Below, one piece after another: positions 9,695 through 18,171 of a DNA stretch of 64,000 nucleotides; position 1 is the first letter of the stretch; each line of letters starts with the position of its first letter. The translations under genes were made by a program, and so were the position numbers. The DNA is taken from the NCBI RefSeq assembly GCF_022513635.1, contig NZ_JAKWBL010000001.1, forward strand, positions 1,798,001 to 1,862,000, read 5' to 3'. The stretch is from Paraniabella ginsengisoli (GTDB taxonomy: Bacteria; Bacteroidota; Bacteroidia; Chitinophagales; Chitinophagaceae). Below the pieces are notes generated by a model that saw nothing but the letters and a program-made list of their open reading frames with translations, searched no databases and was not told the origin of the DNA.

Positions 9695-10627
9695 CTATAG
9701 TGCGATGGCTATATGTACCATAAACCGATCTTCCGACTTTACAATACCATTTGCGAGATTTTGAGATAGAGGTGTTTGATAATTTGCACCTATCGCAAAT
9801 TTTCCAATGCCAGTTTCAAGGCCAATAGTGCCCGAAAGCAACCTGCCACCAGATACCGTAACATTGATATTTTCGTCCATATCAGTTTTTGAATTCTCGT
9901 ATTGAATGCCTGCATTAGGCGCTATCATAATATTGCTTTTGGTACGAAACTTATAATAGGCCTGCGAATTAAGGCTTAGTTTATTTCCATATCTATAATC
10001 AAACTTATTTGCTGTATTGATTTTGTAATTTGAGTTTAAATTTATACCTGCATCCTGCAATCGAATGTCGTACATAGCGTTAAGATTAAAATCATAACTG
10101 CCCGTTCCTAACTGGAAGAGGTTTGTTGATTGCCCGGCATTAGCTTTGTCAGATGGATTATACTTTCCGGTAGCCAGTTTTACGCCGCCGCCTAACCATA
10201 AACTTTGAACCAATAATTTGGGATTATCATTTTTTCCAGATATCGTATTTCTGTTATTCAACAATTCGTAAAAGCCAGACAATGATATGTCACCGATACC
10301 ATCTTTGCTTTGCTTATTTCCCTGGTTTATTTTTTCGTTGAAACTGTATGGCACAACAGCCATTACGCGAACTCTGTCACTAATATTCCAACCGCCCCAG
10401 GCTTCAGTTATATTGTAGCGTTCTTTGGTAGTCAGATAAGATGTTGCACCACCAACACCCACATGCGAAAGCATGGCATTATAACGATACCTGATGCCTA
10501 CTATGTGTTTGTGAAAATCTGGTAAGATGCCTATATAATTATTGCCTCCACCACATCCACATATGTCGCATGCTATTGATAGCAATGGAGAAATAATGAC
10601 TATTAGAATGATTATATATTTTTTCAT
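9695..10627 (-). CDS. Outer-membrane beta-barrel protein with N-terminal CxxCxC motif
   Basis: Predicted outer-membrane protein of 310 aa. A signal peptide (about 1-19) is followed at once by CDICGCGGGNN, cysteines at 20, 23 and 25. The remainder alternates polar and apolar residues in strand-like blocks (GIRYRYNAML, RVRVMAVVPYSF, YDFNLNAMYDIR, GKFAIGANYQTP) and ends HIAIAL, consistent with a transporter-like barrel. SIAC could also be read as a lipobox, so C20 might be lipidated. It is the last gene of a minus-strand group with SCO1, MbnP-like and MbnH-like genes. A CxxCxC cluster at the mature N-terminus in such company suggests a copper ligand or copper transfer. The role is inferred from context only. 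Confidence 0.72.
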   Translation of the reverse strand: MKKYIIILIVIISPLLSIACDICGCGGGNNYIGILPDFHKHIVGIRYRYNAMLSHVGVGGATSYLTTKERYNITEAWGGWNISDRVRVMAVVPYSFNEKINQGNKQSKDGIGDISLSGFYELLNNRNTISGKNDNPKLLVQSLWLGGGVKLATGKYNPSDKANAGQSTNLFQLGTGSYDFNLNAMYDIRLQDAGINLNSNYKINTANKFDYRYGNKLSLNSQAYYKFRTKSNIMIAPNAGIQYENSKTDMDENINVTVSGGRLLSGTIGLETGIGKFAIGANYQTPLSQNLANGIVKSEDRFMVHIAIAL

Positions 10628-10747
10628 GTGTTTGTTTTATTGATTTCATTTTGTCATATGAAATTTTGCATAAAAAATACTCATTTCTTTCAAGCTTGAA
10701 AATGAATACTTTTTTATGCTCATTTCATTATAAATCTCGACTTCGAA

Positions 10748-11772
10748 CTATTGTTCAGCTAATAATTTGTTATTGATAAATTCCGTATCGTTCAGTGTAT
10801 TCAGAAACGCCTGGATCTGCTGCTTTTCAGCGATAGTTAAGGAGAGGCCATCTTTTAAAAATGGATCTACATTTGCATATTCCTGTACATTACTACTATA
10901 GTGATCCAACACTGCTTCAAGCGTATAAAATCTGCCGTCATGCATATAAGGTGCGCTATACTTTAAGTTTCTTAAACTGGGTACTTTGAACTTATACTTA
11001 TCATTCTCGTTTAATGTTACATCAAAACGGCCCATATCATTATTAGCGCCGATGCCAATACCATTATTACGAAAGCTATAGTCTGTAAACAAAGGTTCTT
11101 TATGACAGTTACCGCATTTTTGTTGTACTAATTTATATCCAGCTTCTTCGATGGCATTAAACTGGACGCCACCCTTTTTTGCACAACACTATCATATTTA
11201 CTGTTACTGCTTACACACATCAGCATAAACTGCGATAAGGCTTTCATAAAACTGGCCGTTGTTATTTGATCGCTCCCAAATGCTTTTTTGAAAAGAGCAG
11301 GATATTCCGAATGTGTCTGAAGTTTCGAAATGACGTTACTAAGCTTTTCGTCCATCTCCTCATGAGCTGTTATGGGTACTATCGGCTGCAGATCCAAATC
11401 AAAAACCCCGCCATCCCACATAAACGATGTATTCCACGCAAGGTTCATAATAGGAGGACTATTACGCCGTCCCAGTCTATCATCAATACCATGACTAACA
11501 TCGTGACCATGTTGTGTAAATGAGGATGATTGGATATGACAGCTACCACAACTGATCGTATTATTCCTTGATAATCGTGGTTCATAAAATAGCTTTCGGC
11601 CTAGTTCAAAACCATCTTTTGTGATTGTGTTACCTGCTATATTATAAGCCGGTTCAGGAAAATGAACCGGCCTGTTAAATCCAGGAAAGAATTTTTCAAT
11701 AACCACATCTTTGCTGCAGGCACTGATGATGACTATAATGATAGCCATCACCGTGAATTGTTTTCGATGCAT
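10748..11772 (-). CDS. MbnH/CcpA-type dihaem cytochrome c peroxidase, one frame break
   Basis: Periplasmic dihaem protein of about 341 aa after correction. A short signal with lipobox ISAC (Cys19) precedes haem site 1, SCGSCHIQ (C75, C78, H79). Downstream are GRRNSPPIMNLAWN and FMWDGGVFDLD, typical of the MauG/CcpA family. Haem site 2, KCGNCHKEP, is coded around 11102-11116. C-terminal markers are KFKVPSLRNLKYSAPYMHDGR. The break is at the T6 run 11175-11180. One more base turns SVVQKRVASS into SVVQKKGGVQFNAIEEAGY and joins haem site 2. It lies 5 bp downstream of the MbnP-like gene. In methanobactin loci MbnH oxidises a tryptophan of MbnP to kynurenine, making a copper site; this pair may do the same. 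A plain peroxidase role is the alternative. Confidence 0.8.
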
Positions 11773-11777
11773 GGCAA

Positions 11778-12584
11778 TTAATTTTCAGTATGATCGTGAG
11801 TAAACATTGCGGCATAATTGTTTGCAATGCTCACGCTAAATTCGCTATGCATCACTTGGGGGTGTGCAGTAATGCTAACAGTATTTACACCATCAAATAC
11901 TTTACTGATATCTGCAAATAGATGAATGTTTGGCGATCTTGTTTTCCGCACTTGCGCTACTCCACGCATTGTCAAATCAAGGGTTACAGTTTTAATATTA
12001 TTGATACTTGGGGCTGAATATCCGCCAAATCCGCCAATGTGATAACGGAATTTTTCAGCTCCGGTAGGATCTGTTGGCGCTTGAGGGCTTGTGCCTTCCA
12101 TTTTAAAAAATATGTATCCGCTGTTCCAATCCCAATACATGCCGTCATGTCCGCTTGCCGGATCTAAAACACCCGTGCGTTTACTAACGTCCATCGTGCT
12201 TCTCAAACTGTCTACACCAATGGTAAATGTAAGCTTAGTATAATCACCTTCGGGAACTCTGATTTTAGCGAATCTTGATTCGGGATCAGACTCATTTATC
12301 AGGAAATAGCTGCTATCCTGTGGAATGGTATAAACTGTGCCATCAACTTTTGCAACTTTTATATTGCTGATGAAATATTGAAGCAACTGAACTTTATAAG
12401 TTTCTCCGGCTGCGTTTTTATAATTAGTTGAATTGAGTATAAGATTCTGTCCGCCAACTATATTATCAAACTCAACTGACAGAGGTGCTAAATTATCTTC
12501 ATTAAAAGTTGGTTCATCAATATCTTTTTTGCAGGATTGGAATATAAAAGCAAATAAGGTAATAATAATTATGCTGTGTTTCAT
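11778..12584 (-). CDS. MbnP-like copper-binding lipoprotein
   Basis: Predicted lipoprotein of 268 aa; lipobox FQSC (Cys18) after MKHSIIIITLFAFI. The family hallmarks are present: QYFISNIKV near 70-77, HDGMYWDWNSGYIFFKMEG (tryptophans 151 and 153), and FRYHIGGFGG (His182). A His-rich tail (MFTHDHTEN) could add metal ligands. MbnP proteins bind Cu(I) at a site involving a tryptophan oxidised by the partner MbnH, which is the next gene downstream here. The start at 12584 was preferred to the longer frame from 12689 because the signal peptide begins there. A 174-bp gap separates it from the small membrane-protein gene, so an internal promoter is possible. Family call strong; modification of W151 or W153 is inferred. 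Confidence 0.84.
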   Translation of the reverse strand: MKHSIIIITLFAFIFQSCKKDIDEPTFNEDNLAPLSVEFDNIVGGQNLILNSTNYKNAAGETYKVQLLQYFISNIKVAKVDGTVYTIPQDSSYFLINESDPESRFAKIRVPEGDYTKLTFTIGVDSLRSTMDVSKRTGVLDPASGHDGMYWDWNSGYIFFKMEGTSPQAPTDPTGAEKFRYHIGGFGGYSAPSINNIKTVTLDLTMRGVAQVRKTRSPNIHLFADISKVFDGVNTVSITAHPQVMHSEFSVSIANNYAAMFTHDHTEN

Positions 12585-12758
12585 GTGTTTATTTATTATT
12601 GAATGGAAGTGAAGAGATTGATTTCTTAAAATATTCTTGCGAAGTATAAACGCTACGCGAATGTCATCGCCGTTTATGTGGGATGCCACTTGTGCTACTG
12701 ATAAACTGAGCGTAGCAATTAAGATGCTACCTGTTCATCTGCTGGTAATAAAAAATAC

Positions 12759-13133
12759 TTAAGAAATTGTACAAGGAGGGTGAAACACATCGTGGGAAAA
12801 ACCCTGTGGAATGAGCTTTTTGGTGTATGTAGGATAGTTCTTGTCGGTTTTGAAACCTATGTTTAAAGTGGGAGTTACAAGAAGTTCCTGTGAGAAAAGT
12901 GTGATCTCTTTTACTTTAAGATCGGGCAGTTTTTCCTGCTTTTCACCATTTGCTTTCAACTGTTCTTCAAGCACACATGATGCTTTACAAACCGGAATTC
13001 TATCAAACCTATTTATACAAATGTTTGATGCGAGGTAATCTCTATTGATGTAAAAGGTAGCAAGTATCCAAAGTTGACTGCCGCTTTGTAATACGAAAAC
13101 AACAATAAGTAATATGGATACTATTTTTTTCAA
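12759..13133 (-). CDS. Small Cys-rich membrane protein of the copper-type operon
   Basis: Unnamed 124-aa protein. One N-terminal hydrophobic segment (about 4-27) is followed by FYINRDYLASNICINRFDRIPVCKASC. Cysteines 39, 49 and 53 thus form C-x9-C-x3-C, and a C-terminal SHDVFHPPC adds two His and a fourth Cys. I have no named family for it. It lies 19 bp from the SCO1 gene on one side and before the MbnP-like gene on the other. An exported, membrane-anchored Cys/His protein in that position would suit metal handling or a redox partner, but this is inferred from context and residues only. Confidence 0.65.
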   Translation of the reverse strand: MKKIVSILLIVVFVLQSGSQLWILATFYINRDYLASNICINRFDRIPVCKASCVLEEQLKANGEKQEKLPDLKVKEITLFSQELLVTPTLNIGFKTDKNYPTYTKKLIPQGFSHDVFHPPCTIS

Positions 13134-13152
13134 ATGCCCGGCAAATGTAGGT

Positions 13153-13764
13153 CTAAAATTGTTCTTTCAATAATATTTGGATGTCATTTATTAATCGTTC
13201 CGTTTCTTTTGGCTCTGTACTGTTATACACACCTCGTATATGTTTGTTTTTATCAATGAGCAACAAAGCCGCACTATGCGCAAAGCCGCCCGGTGATGTG
13301 CTATCTGGATATGCTGTAGAATAATAAGCTTTTTCAGCTAAGTAAATAATACTATCCTGATTGCCTGTAACAAAGTGCCATTTCGATGAGGATGCGTTTA
13401 AAGAGTTTGCATATGCTTTTAGTCGTTCAATGCTATCGCGATCTGGATCTATGGTATGACTAAGCAATTTCACCCTGTCATCGGAGGCAAATGTTGTGTA
13501 AACTGTTTTCATTTCTTTTGTCATTCTTGGGCAGATGGTGGGACAAGACAAGAATATAAAATCGGTTATGTAAATCTTATTTTTGAAAGAACTTTGTGTA
13601 ACTATATTGCTGTCCTGATCTATAAATCTGAAATCAGGAATAGCAGGGTAGACGGTATCGGATCCATTTACAGCAGGCGCTCCTAAAATTGGTAGTATTT
13701 GAGGCTGGCTGCTACATGAAACAAGACAGATTGCGATAACAAACAGACTAACGATTTTTAGCAT
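13153..13764 (-). CDS. SCO1/SenC family copper chaperone-like lipoprotein
   Basis: Thioredoxin-fold protein of 203 aa. Lipobox LVSC (Cys17) follows MLKIVSLFVIAI; this start at 13764 was chosen over 13788 because it gives a normal signal peptide. The copper/redox motif is SCPTICP (C74, C78) and the third ligand is in GGFAHSAALLLID (H163). TIDPDRDSIERLKAY and WHFVTGNQDSI are typical of the family. SCO proteins deliver copper to the CuA site of cytochrome oxidase or act as thiol reductases. It is the first gene of the five-gene minus-strand group, so its upstream region (13765-13944) should hold the operon promoter. Confidence 0.9.
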   Translation of the reverse strand: MLKIVSLFVIAICLVSCSSQPQILPILGAPAVNGSDTVYPAIPDFRFIDQDSNIVTQSSFKNKIYITDFIFLSCPTICPRMTKEMKTVYTTFASDDRVKLLSHTIDPDRDSIERLKAYANSLNASSSKWHFVTGNQDSIIYLAEKAYYSTAYPDSTSPGGFAHSAALLLIDKNKHIRGVYNSTEPKETERLINDIQILLKEQF

Positions 13765-13944
13765 TATTTTTCCCTTTACAAACCGCAAAAATAAAATGAT
13801 TAGATGGATATTGAACCAATAACTTGGAGTTGAAAAGAGGATGAATACTTAAAGATGTCTAGGGGCAATTCAATAAATAAAAAGTTATTGCAAGAATAAA
13901 AAGCGTCAACAATTAATTGTTAACTTCACGTTTTTAAAATTGTT

Positions 13945-14352
13945 ATGAACAACGAAAATATCGGAATAGCTATTTTTGATGATGATGAGGACATTTTGTC
14001 TATCTGCAATTATGTTTTGCAGGATCATGGCTGGCGTGTTAGTACTTTTTCAAATTGCGAAAATGTTGCAGCCAAAATAAAAGCTTGTCAACCGGGTGTG
14101 ATTTTTATGGATAATTGGATTCCACCGAAAGGAGGAATTGTTGCCACACAGGAATTAAAAAGTGAAGAAAGCTTGAAAGATATTCCGGTGGTATATTTTT
14201 CAGCAAACAGCGAAATCTCCAAACTGGCCAACAACGCTGGCGCTGAATACTTTCTTGCTAAACCGTTTGATTTGGATGAATTGGTACAAACTATCCAGAA
14301 GGCATTAGAGAATAGTTCGCGAGCTGTGCCAACAACTATACAAAAATTGTAA
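13945..14352 (+). CDS. Stand-alone response-regulator receiver protein
   Basis: Single receiver domain of 135 aa with no output domain. The acidic pocket is AIFDDDEDI (Asp 12-14), the phospho-acceptor lies in VIFMDNWIPPKGG (Asp near 56), the Thr/Ser switch is in VVYFSANSE, and the conserved lysine is in FLAKPFD. Single-domain receivers act by protein contact, for example in phosphorelays. No histidine kinase is adjacent, so its partner is elsewhere. It is divergent from the SCO1 gene across 180 bp. Confidence 0.88.
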   Translation: MNNENIGIAIFDDDEDILSICNYVLQDHGWRVSTFSNCENVAAKIKACQPGVIFMDNWIPPKGGIVATQELKSEESLKDIPVVYFSANSEISKLANNAGAEYFLAKPFDLDELVQTIQKALENSSRAVPTTIQKL

Positions 14353-14424
14353 TTCCCAACAACCCCTTTATTAGCTTTCTTTTTTCAGTCAAAGTCTTTT
14401 ATCTGTAAATTCAAATATTCGCAA

Positions 14425-15121
14425 GTTGTACGCAACTATAAAACAGACACGCTAAGAGTAAATGTTGAACTTATTGAATACTAACGAACCTATTCCTGAG
14501 ATTTTTTACGTATTTGTAGACCAAACTAATTTTGTAACACAACATAATTTAAGTGTAACAAAGTCGTTTTCTTCAGGAACTGTTTTCCATTGGAATGACC
14601 TAAAGTTTATCGAAAAATATGTATCTGGGAAAGTAGACTATTTGCCATTTATTATCAATCAAAAGAAGGATGTAAATGCCATATCTGCATTTGAAAATTC
14701 TTTAACGTCTGAATATAGAACAGAATATAATGCTGAAATGCACAGATTTTATAATTATCCTCACTATCCATCACGACTTTCCGCCGTCTATGCGTTTGGG
14801 GACATAGAAACTTGCAAAAAAGTAGCCTCAAAATATAAGTGGAATCTTAGTAGCGTGAAACAATTCAAAATAATTGACAATCCTTTGAACAAAGTAGTGA
14901 AAGTTAATATGGAAATAGTTTCTTTAGACCGATACGCACAAAGAGTTTCATTTTGTGATTCAGAAACTATCGGACACATTTGGAACTCTTATTGGAATGG
15001 TACAGGCAATATTCAAATGGAATTACCAACTATTAATGGCAGACAAGTTTTCAATTCGGATGAGATTTGGGAATATTTAATAGAAGGTCAAATTCAAGTT
15101 ATTGAATAGTTTGCGTACAAC
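14425..15121. repeat. 11-bp perfect inverted repeat bracketing an orphan gene
   Basis: GTTGTACGCAA at 14425-14435 is repeated in inverse as TTGCGTACAAC at 15111-15121, directly after the stop of the single gene between them. The left copy also lies in a small hairpin, AGTTG-TACG-CAACT (14424-14437). A larger inverted repeat follows at 15124-15294. Terminal inverted repeats around one AT-rich orphan gene look like a mobile gene cassette. No transposase or integrase is present in the unit. Confidence 0.55.
14462..15109 (+). CDS. Orphan hypothetical protein in a repeat-bounded unit
   Basis: Intact 215-aa protein, no signal peptide or membrane segment. Visible conserved-looking blocks are SRLSAVYAFGD, NKVVKVNMEIVS, IWNSYWNGTG and EIWEYLIEG. 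They faintly recall DUF2441-type proteins, but I cannot assign it firmly. Base composition is AT-richer than the neighbouring genes. It is the only gene between an 11-bp perfect inverted repeat (14425-14435 / 15111-15121) and is followed by a large inverted repeat, suggesting cassette-like acquisition. An accessory role (for example toxin, modifier or immunity protein) is possible but unsupported. Confidence 0.6.
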   Translation: MLNLLNTNEPIPEIFYVFVDQTNFVTQHNLSVTKSFSSGTVFHWNDLKFIEKYVSGKVDYLPFIINQKKDVNAISAFENSLTSEYRTEYNAEMHRFYNYPHYPSRLSAVYAFGDIETCKKVASKYKWNLSSVKQFKIIDNPLNKVVKVNMEIVSLDRYAQRVSFCDSETIGHIWNSYWNGTGNIQMELPTINGRQVFNSDEIWEYLIEGQIQVIE

Positions 15122-15123
15122 AA

Positions 15124-15294
15124 GGTATTTATGAAAGGCGGGCTGAAATTTAATCCTCAACTTTTGTGCTACTATTTCGCCTTCGACGTTTTTCTTGGCA
15201 GAAAAATGTAAATTAGCCAACAAAAACGGCTTCAGCTTACTGAAGTGCAAAGGCTGAACTTTTGGTTCGCTATTTTCCGCCCTTCATAAATACC
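15124..15294. repeat. 171-bp imperfect palindromic element, cassette-end-like
   Basis: The outer arms 15124-15141 and 15277-15294 are inverse copies with one mismatch (GGTATTTATGAAaGGCGG against its complement). Inside is a perfect hairpin CTTCAG-CTTA-CTGAAG (15230-15245), and GGCTGAA occurs as a direct repeat at 15141-15147 and 15252-15258. The gap between the orphan gene and the AraC gene is filled by this element. A long foldable DNA of this size resembles single-strand recombination sites such as attC, or a MITE. It could also be a strong transcription terminator. Confidence 0.55.
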
Positions 15295-15423
15295 CAGCCC
15301 GTTCGGCGTTTAAATATTTATATTCTTGAATAGCCAATAAATTAACTGTGATTGCGCAAAAAAACTTTAATTTAGTTTTGCAAGTAATGGTAAAGAAAAT
15401 TTTGCTGGACTTATATTGCCACA

Positions 15424-16335
15424 ATGAATATGGATGAAGTAAAACAAGGCTCGCACAAAAACATCTGGTATGGAGTAGGCAAGCAGAGAATTGAAATTCC
15501 CCGTCCGGTTTTAAAATCGGTTGTACATAATAATTCTCTTTTAAGCAGTTTATATATTGCAAGTCTTGGATTTTATCCGAAAGCAAAAGGCCATTTAACG
15601 CGCCGCAGGCATGGCTTACACGAGAATTTCCTTTTTTATTGCGTGGATGGTTATGGCTGGTACGAATTGGATGGCGAGAAGTATGAAGTTGGGCCAAACG
15701 AGTTTTTTGTTCTACCTCAAAATGTGGAACATGCTTATGCATGCGCCAATCACGATCCATGGAGTATTTACTGGGTTCATTTTGGTGGAAATAGTTTACC
15801 GGAGTTCAATAATCTGCATACCGTAAAAGAGCACTTCAAGCCACGCCATATAAAAGACAATGGGGAAGCGGGCTTGCTGTTTAATAAAATGTATAAAACG
15901 CTGGAGCTGGGTTACAGCCTTGATAATCTTCTTTTTGCTAACCTTTGCCTTTCCCAGTTTTTATCATTGTTCATTTACAACTCCCGGCATCATCCCGCTT
16001 CACAAAACACGAAAAGCGATTGTGTAGATAATGCCATTTTGTATATGCAGGAACATATTACCGATATGCTCACGTTAAAAGATATCAGCAATTATTCCAA
16101 CTACTCTGTATCGCGGTTTTCAAATTTGTTTAAGCAAAAAACAGGTTATGCGCCAATGGATTATTTCATGCAAATGAAAATTCAACAAGCTTGTCAACAG
16201 CTCGACTTTACGGATAAATCTATCAAGGAAATTGCTTTGACGCTGGGATTTGATGATCCTTATTATTTTTCAAAAAGATTTAAACAGGTTACGGGTATGC
16301 CTCCTGTTAAGTATAGATCTGTAAATAAGGATTAA
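15424..16335 (+). CDS. AraC-family transcriptional regulator
   Basis: Regulator of 303 aa. The N-terminal sugar-sensing cupin (about 20-150) shows FLFYCVDGYGWYELDGEKY and FFVLPQNVEHAYACANHDPW. The C-terminal pair of helix-turn-helix units (about 205-300) ends with the family signature: IKEIALTLGFDDPYYFSKRFKQVTGMPPVKYR. AraC proteins of this layout bind a carbohydrate ligand and activate catabolic genes. Nearest neighbours are a DeoR regulator (convergent, downstream) and the cassette-like element upstream. No catabolic gene is directly adjacent, so the target is unknown. Confidence 0.9.
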   Translation: MNMDEVKQGSHKNIWYGVGKQRIEIPRPVLKSVVHNNSLLSSLYIASLGFYPKAKGHLTRRRHGLHENFLFYCVDGYGWYELDGEKYEVGPNEFFVLPQNVEHAYACANHDPWSIYWVHFGGNSLPEFNNLHTVKEHFKPRHIKDNGEAGLLFNKMYKTLELGYSLDNLLFANLCLSQFLSLFIYNSRHHPASQNTKSDCVDNAILYMQEHITDMLTLKDISNYSNYSVSRFSNLFKQKTGYAPMDYFMQMKIQQACQQLDFTDKSIKEIALTLGFDDPYYFSKRFKQVTGMPPVKYRSVNKD

Positions 16336-16416
16336 ATAGGTTGACAGGTTTATAAGCAGATAATCTGAAGTCTATTTTCTTTATTAACTTTCAAAAATTT
16401 CAATCTCTAACCTAAG

Positions 16417-17183
16417 TTACACTACAGTTACTTCCACACCCATACCTTCAAGTGCTGAAACAGTACGCTCTGAAATATTGCTGTCAGTTATTATTTGTTC
16501 AATATCATCTAAGCCGCAAATTTTGCCAAAACCTCTTTTACCAAACTTGCTGGAATCGGCTAGTACAATGGTTTTCTGAGAAACTCCAATCATCTTTTTA
16601 TTCAGTAGCGCCTCCATCATATTAGAAGTTGTAAGGCCAAAGTCTAAATCGATACCATCCACACCAAGAAAAAGTTTGCTGCAAGAAAAATCCTGCAAAA
16701 CAGTTTCGGCATACACATCCCTGTTACCGAAGCAGATGTTTTACGCATCAGGCCACCTAATTGAATGACCTCAACACTTTGATGGTGTATTAATTCAAGT
16801 GCAACATTTAATGCAGACGTTACAACAGTAAGGCCTTCTTTAGCAAAAATGTTTTTTGCAAAGAATTGAACTGTGGTTCCCGACGCTATAAGTATACAGT
16901 CGTTAGGCTCTACTAAACTGGAAGCATATTCTCCGATCCTTTGCTTTTCATTTGCCTGCAAGGTTACTTTCTCATCCACATGCCTGTCAGCAATATATGG
17001 ATTGGTAAGGGTGGCACCACCATGCGTTCGAAAGAGCATTTTTTTATCTTCCAAAAATTGGAGATCCTTTCTGATTGTTACAGAAGAAACATTCAGGTCA
17101 TTACATAGGTCTGTAACCTTGATGCTTCCTTCCTTCTTAATTAATTCGATAATATGCTGATGACGTTCTATTAGATTACTCAT
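16417..17183 (-). CDS. DeoR-family transcriptional repressor, one frame break
   Basis: Repressor of about 255 aa after correction. The N-terminal DeoR HTH is RHQHIIELIKKEGSIKVTDL with VSSVTIRKDLQFLEDKKMLF. The C-terminal DeoR sensor domain has RTHGGA, ILIASGTTVQFFA, VVTSALNVALEL, IQLGGLMRK and FLGVDGID. The break is at 16719-16721 (CCC on the plus strand). A fourth base changes SVTGMCM to SVTGDVYAET and joins the two frames. DeoR proteins sense phosphorylated sugars. It is divergent from the exported EEP hydrolase gene with a short shared upstream region, which makes that gene a candidate target. Confidence 0.84.
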
Positions 17184-17286
17184 GAATACTGTCTAAACAA
17201 AAAAGATAATATCAAAAATAGACAAATGCAAATACTTTTACCAGGTTTTGCAGATTCGTTATACATTTAAACTAAAATTCGATTTT

Positions 17287-18069
17287 ATGAAGCATTTGCT
17301 ATTTGCCCTCGCTAGTACTGTTTTTTCTTTTTCTCTGACGCAAGCCCAAACATCAATAAAAATCATGAGTTATAATATTCATCATTGCAATCCGCCATCC
17401 AAACCCGACTTTATTGATATTGATGCCGTAGCTAATGCTATTAAGAAAGAAAATCCGGATATTGTAGCATTACAGGAAGTAGACGTAAATACCGGACGTA
17501 GCGGTAAAGTAAATGAGGCTGCTCAGTTAGCCCTTAAAACAGGTATGAAGTCGTTTTATTTTGCAAAAGCAATCGATCATGACGGAGGTGATTATGGTGT
17601 GGCCATCCTCTCAAAATATCCATTAACAGAAACGGAGACGCACCATTTACCCATGGATACAACAACCGGAGGCGAACCACGGGTTCTCGCTACAGCTTCT
17701 GTTCAACTACCCGGCGGCAAGGTTATCACAATTGGAAGTACTCATTTAGATGCCCAAAAAGCACATACAAACAGACTGCTGCAAATAAAAGCAATCAACA
17801 GTATTACCCGTGAAAAGAAACAACCAATGATCATTGCAGGTGATTTTAACGCAGAAGAAAATACGGAAGTGATCAAAACTTTAGACCAACAATTTAAAAG
17901 AACCTGTGGAAGTTGTAAGCCAACAATACCGGTTATTAAACCTAAAAAAGCTATTGACTTCATCGCTTACAAACCACAAAATGCTTTCAAGGTTACAAAA
18001 CACGAAGTGATAAATGAAACTTATGCATCAGATCACTTACCAGTGACTTCCATTCTGGAGATTAATTAG
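17287..18069 (+). CDS. Exported endonuclease/exonuclease/phosphatase-family hydrolase
   Basis: EEP-fold hydrolase of 260 aa. A signal peptide MKHLLFALASTVFSFSLTQAQ (1-21) favours the ATG at 17287 over 17248. Catalytic blocks: MSYNIHHC (Asn), IVALQEVD (metal Glu), GDYGVAILSKYP, IGSTHLDA (His), IIAGDFNAEEN (Asp/Asn) and ASDHLPVTSIL (catalytic Asp-His pair near the end). The fold covers sphingomyelinases, nucleases and inositol phosphatases; an exported member most likely scavenges phosphate or nucleic acid, or cleaves a phospholipid. Divergent from the DeoR repressor. Confidence 0.88.
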   Translation: MKHLLFALASTVFSFSLTQAQTSIKIMSYNIHHCNPPSKPDFIDIDAVANAIKKENPDIVALQEVDVNTGRSGKVNEAAQLALKTGMKSFYFAKAIDHDGGDYGVAILSKYPLTETETHHLPMDTTTGGEPRVLATASVQLPGGKVITIGSTHLDAQKAHTNRLLQIKAINSITREKKQPMIIAGDFNAEENTEVIKTLDQQFKRTCGSCKPTIPVIKPKKAIDFIAYKPQNAFKVTKHEVINETYASDHLPVTSILEIN

Positions 18070-18171
18070 CAAAGTGGGGTAGCCAGCTACTTAATTGAAT
18101 TGGTATGATTTTTAATACTATTAATCGTATATCTTTATTATAGAAGAAAAACTTTTTCCAATTTATCCTAT

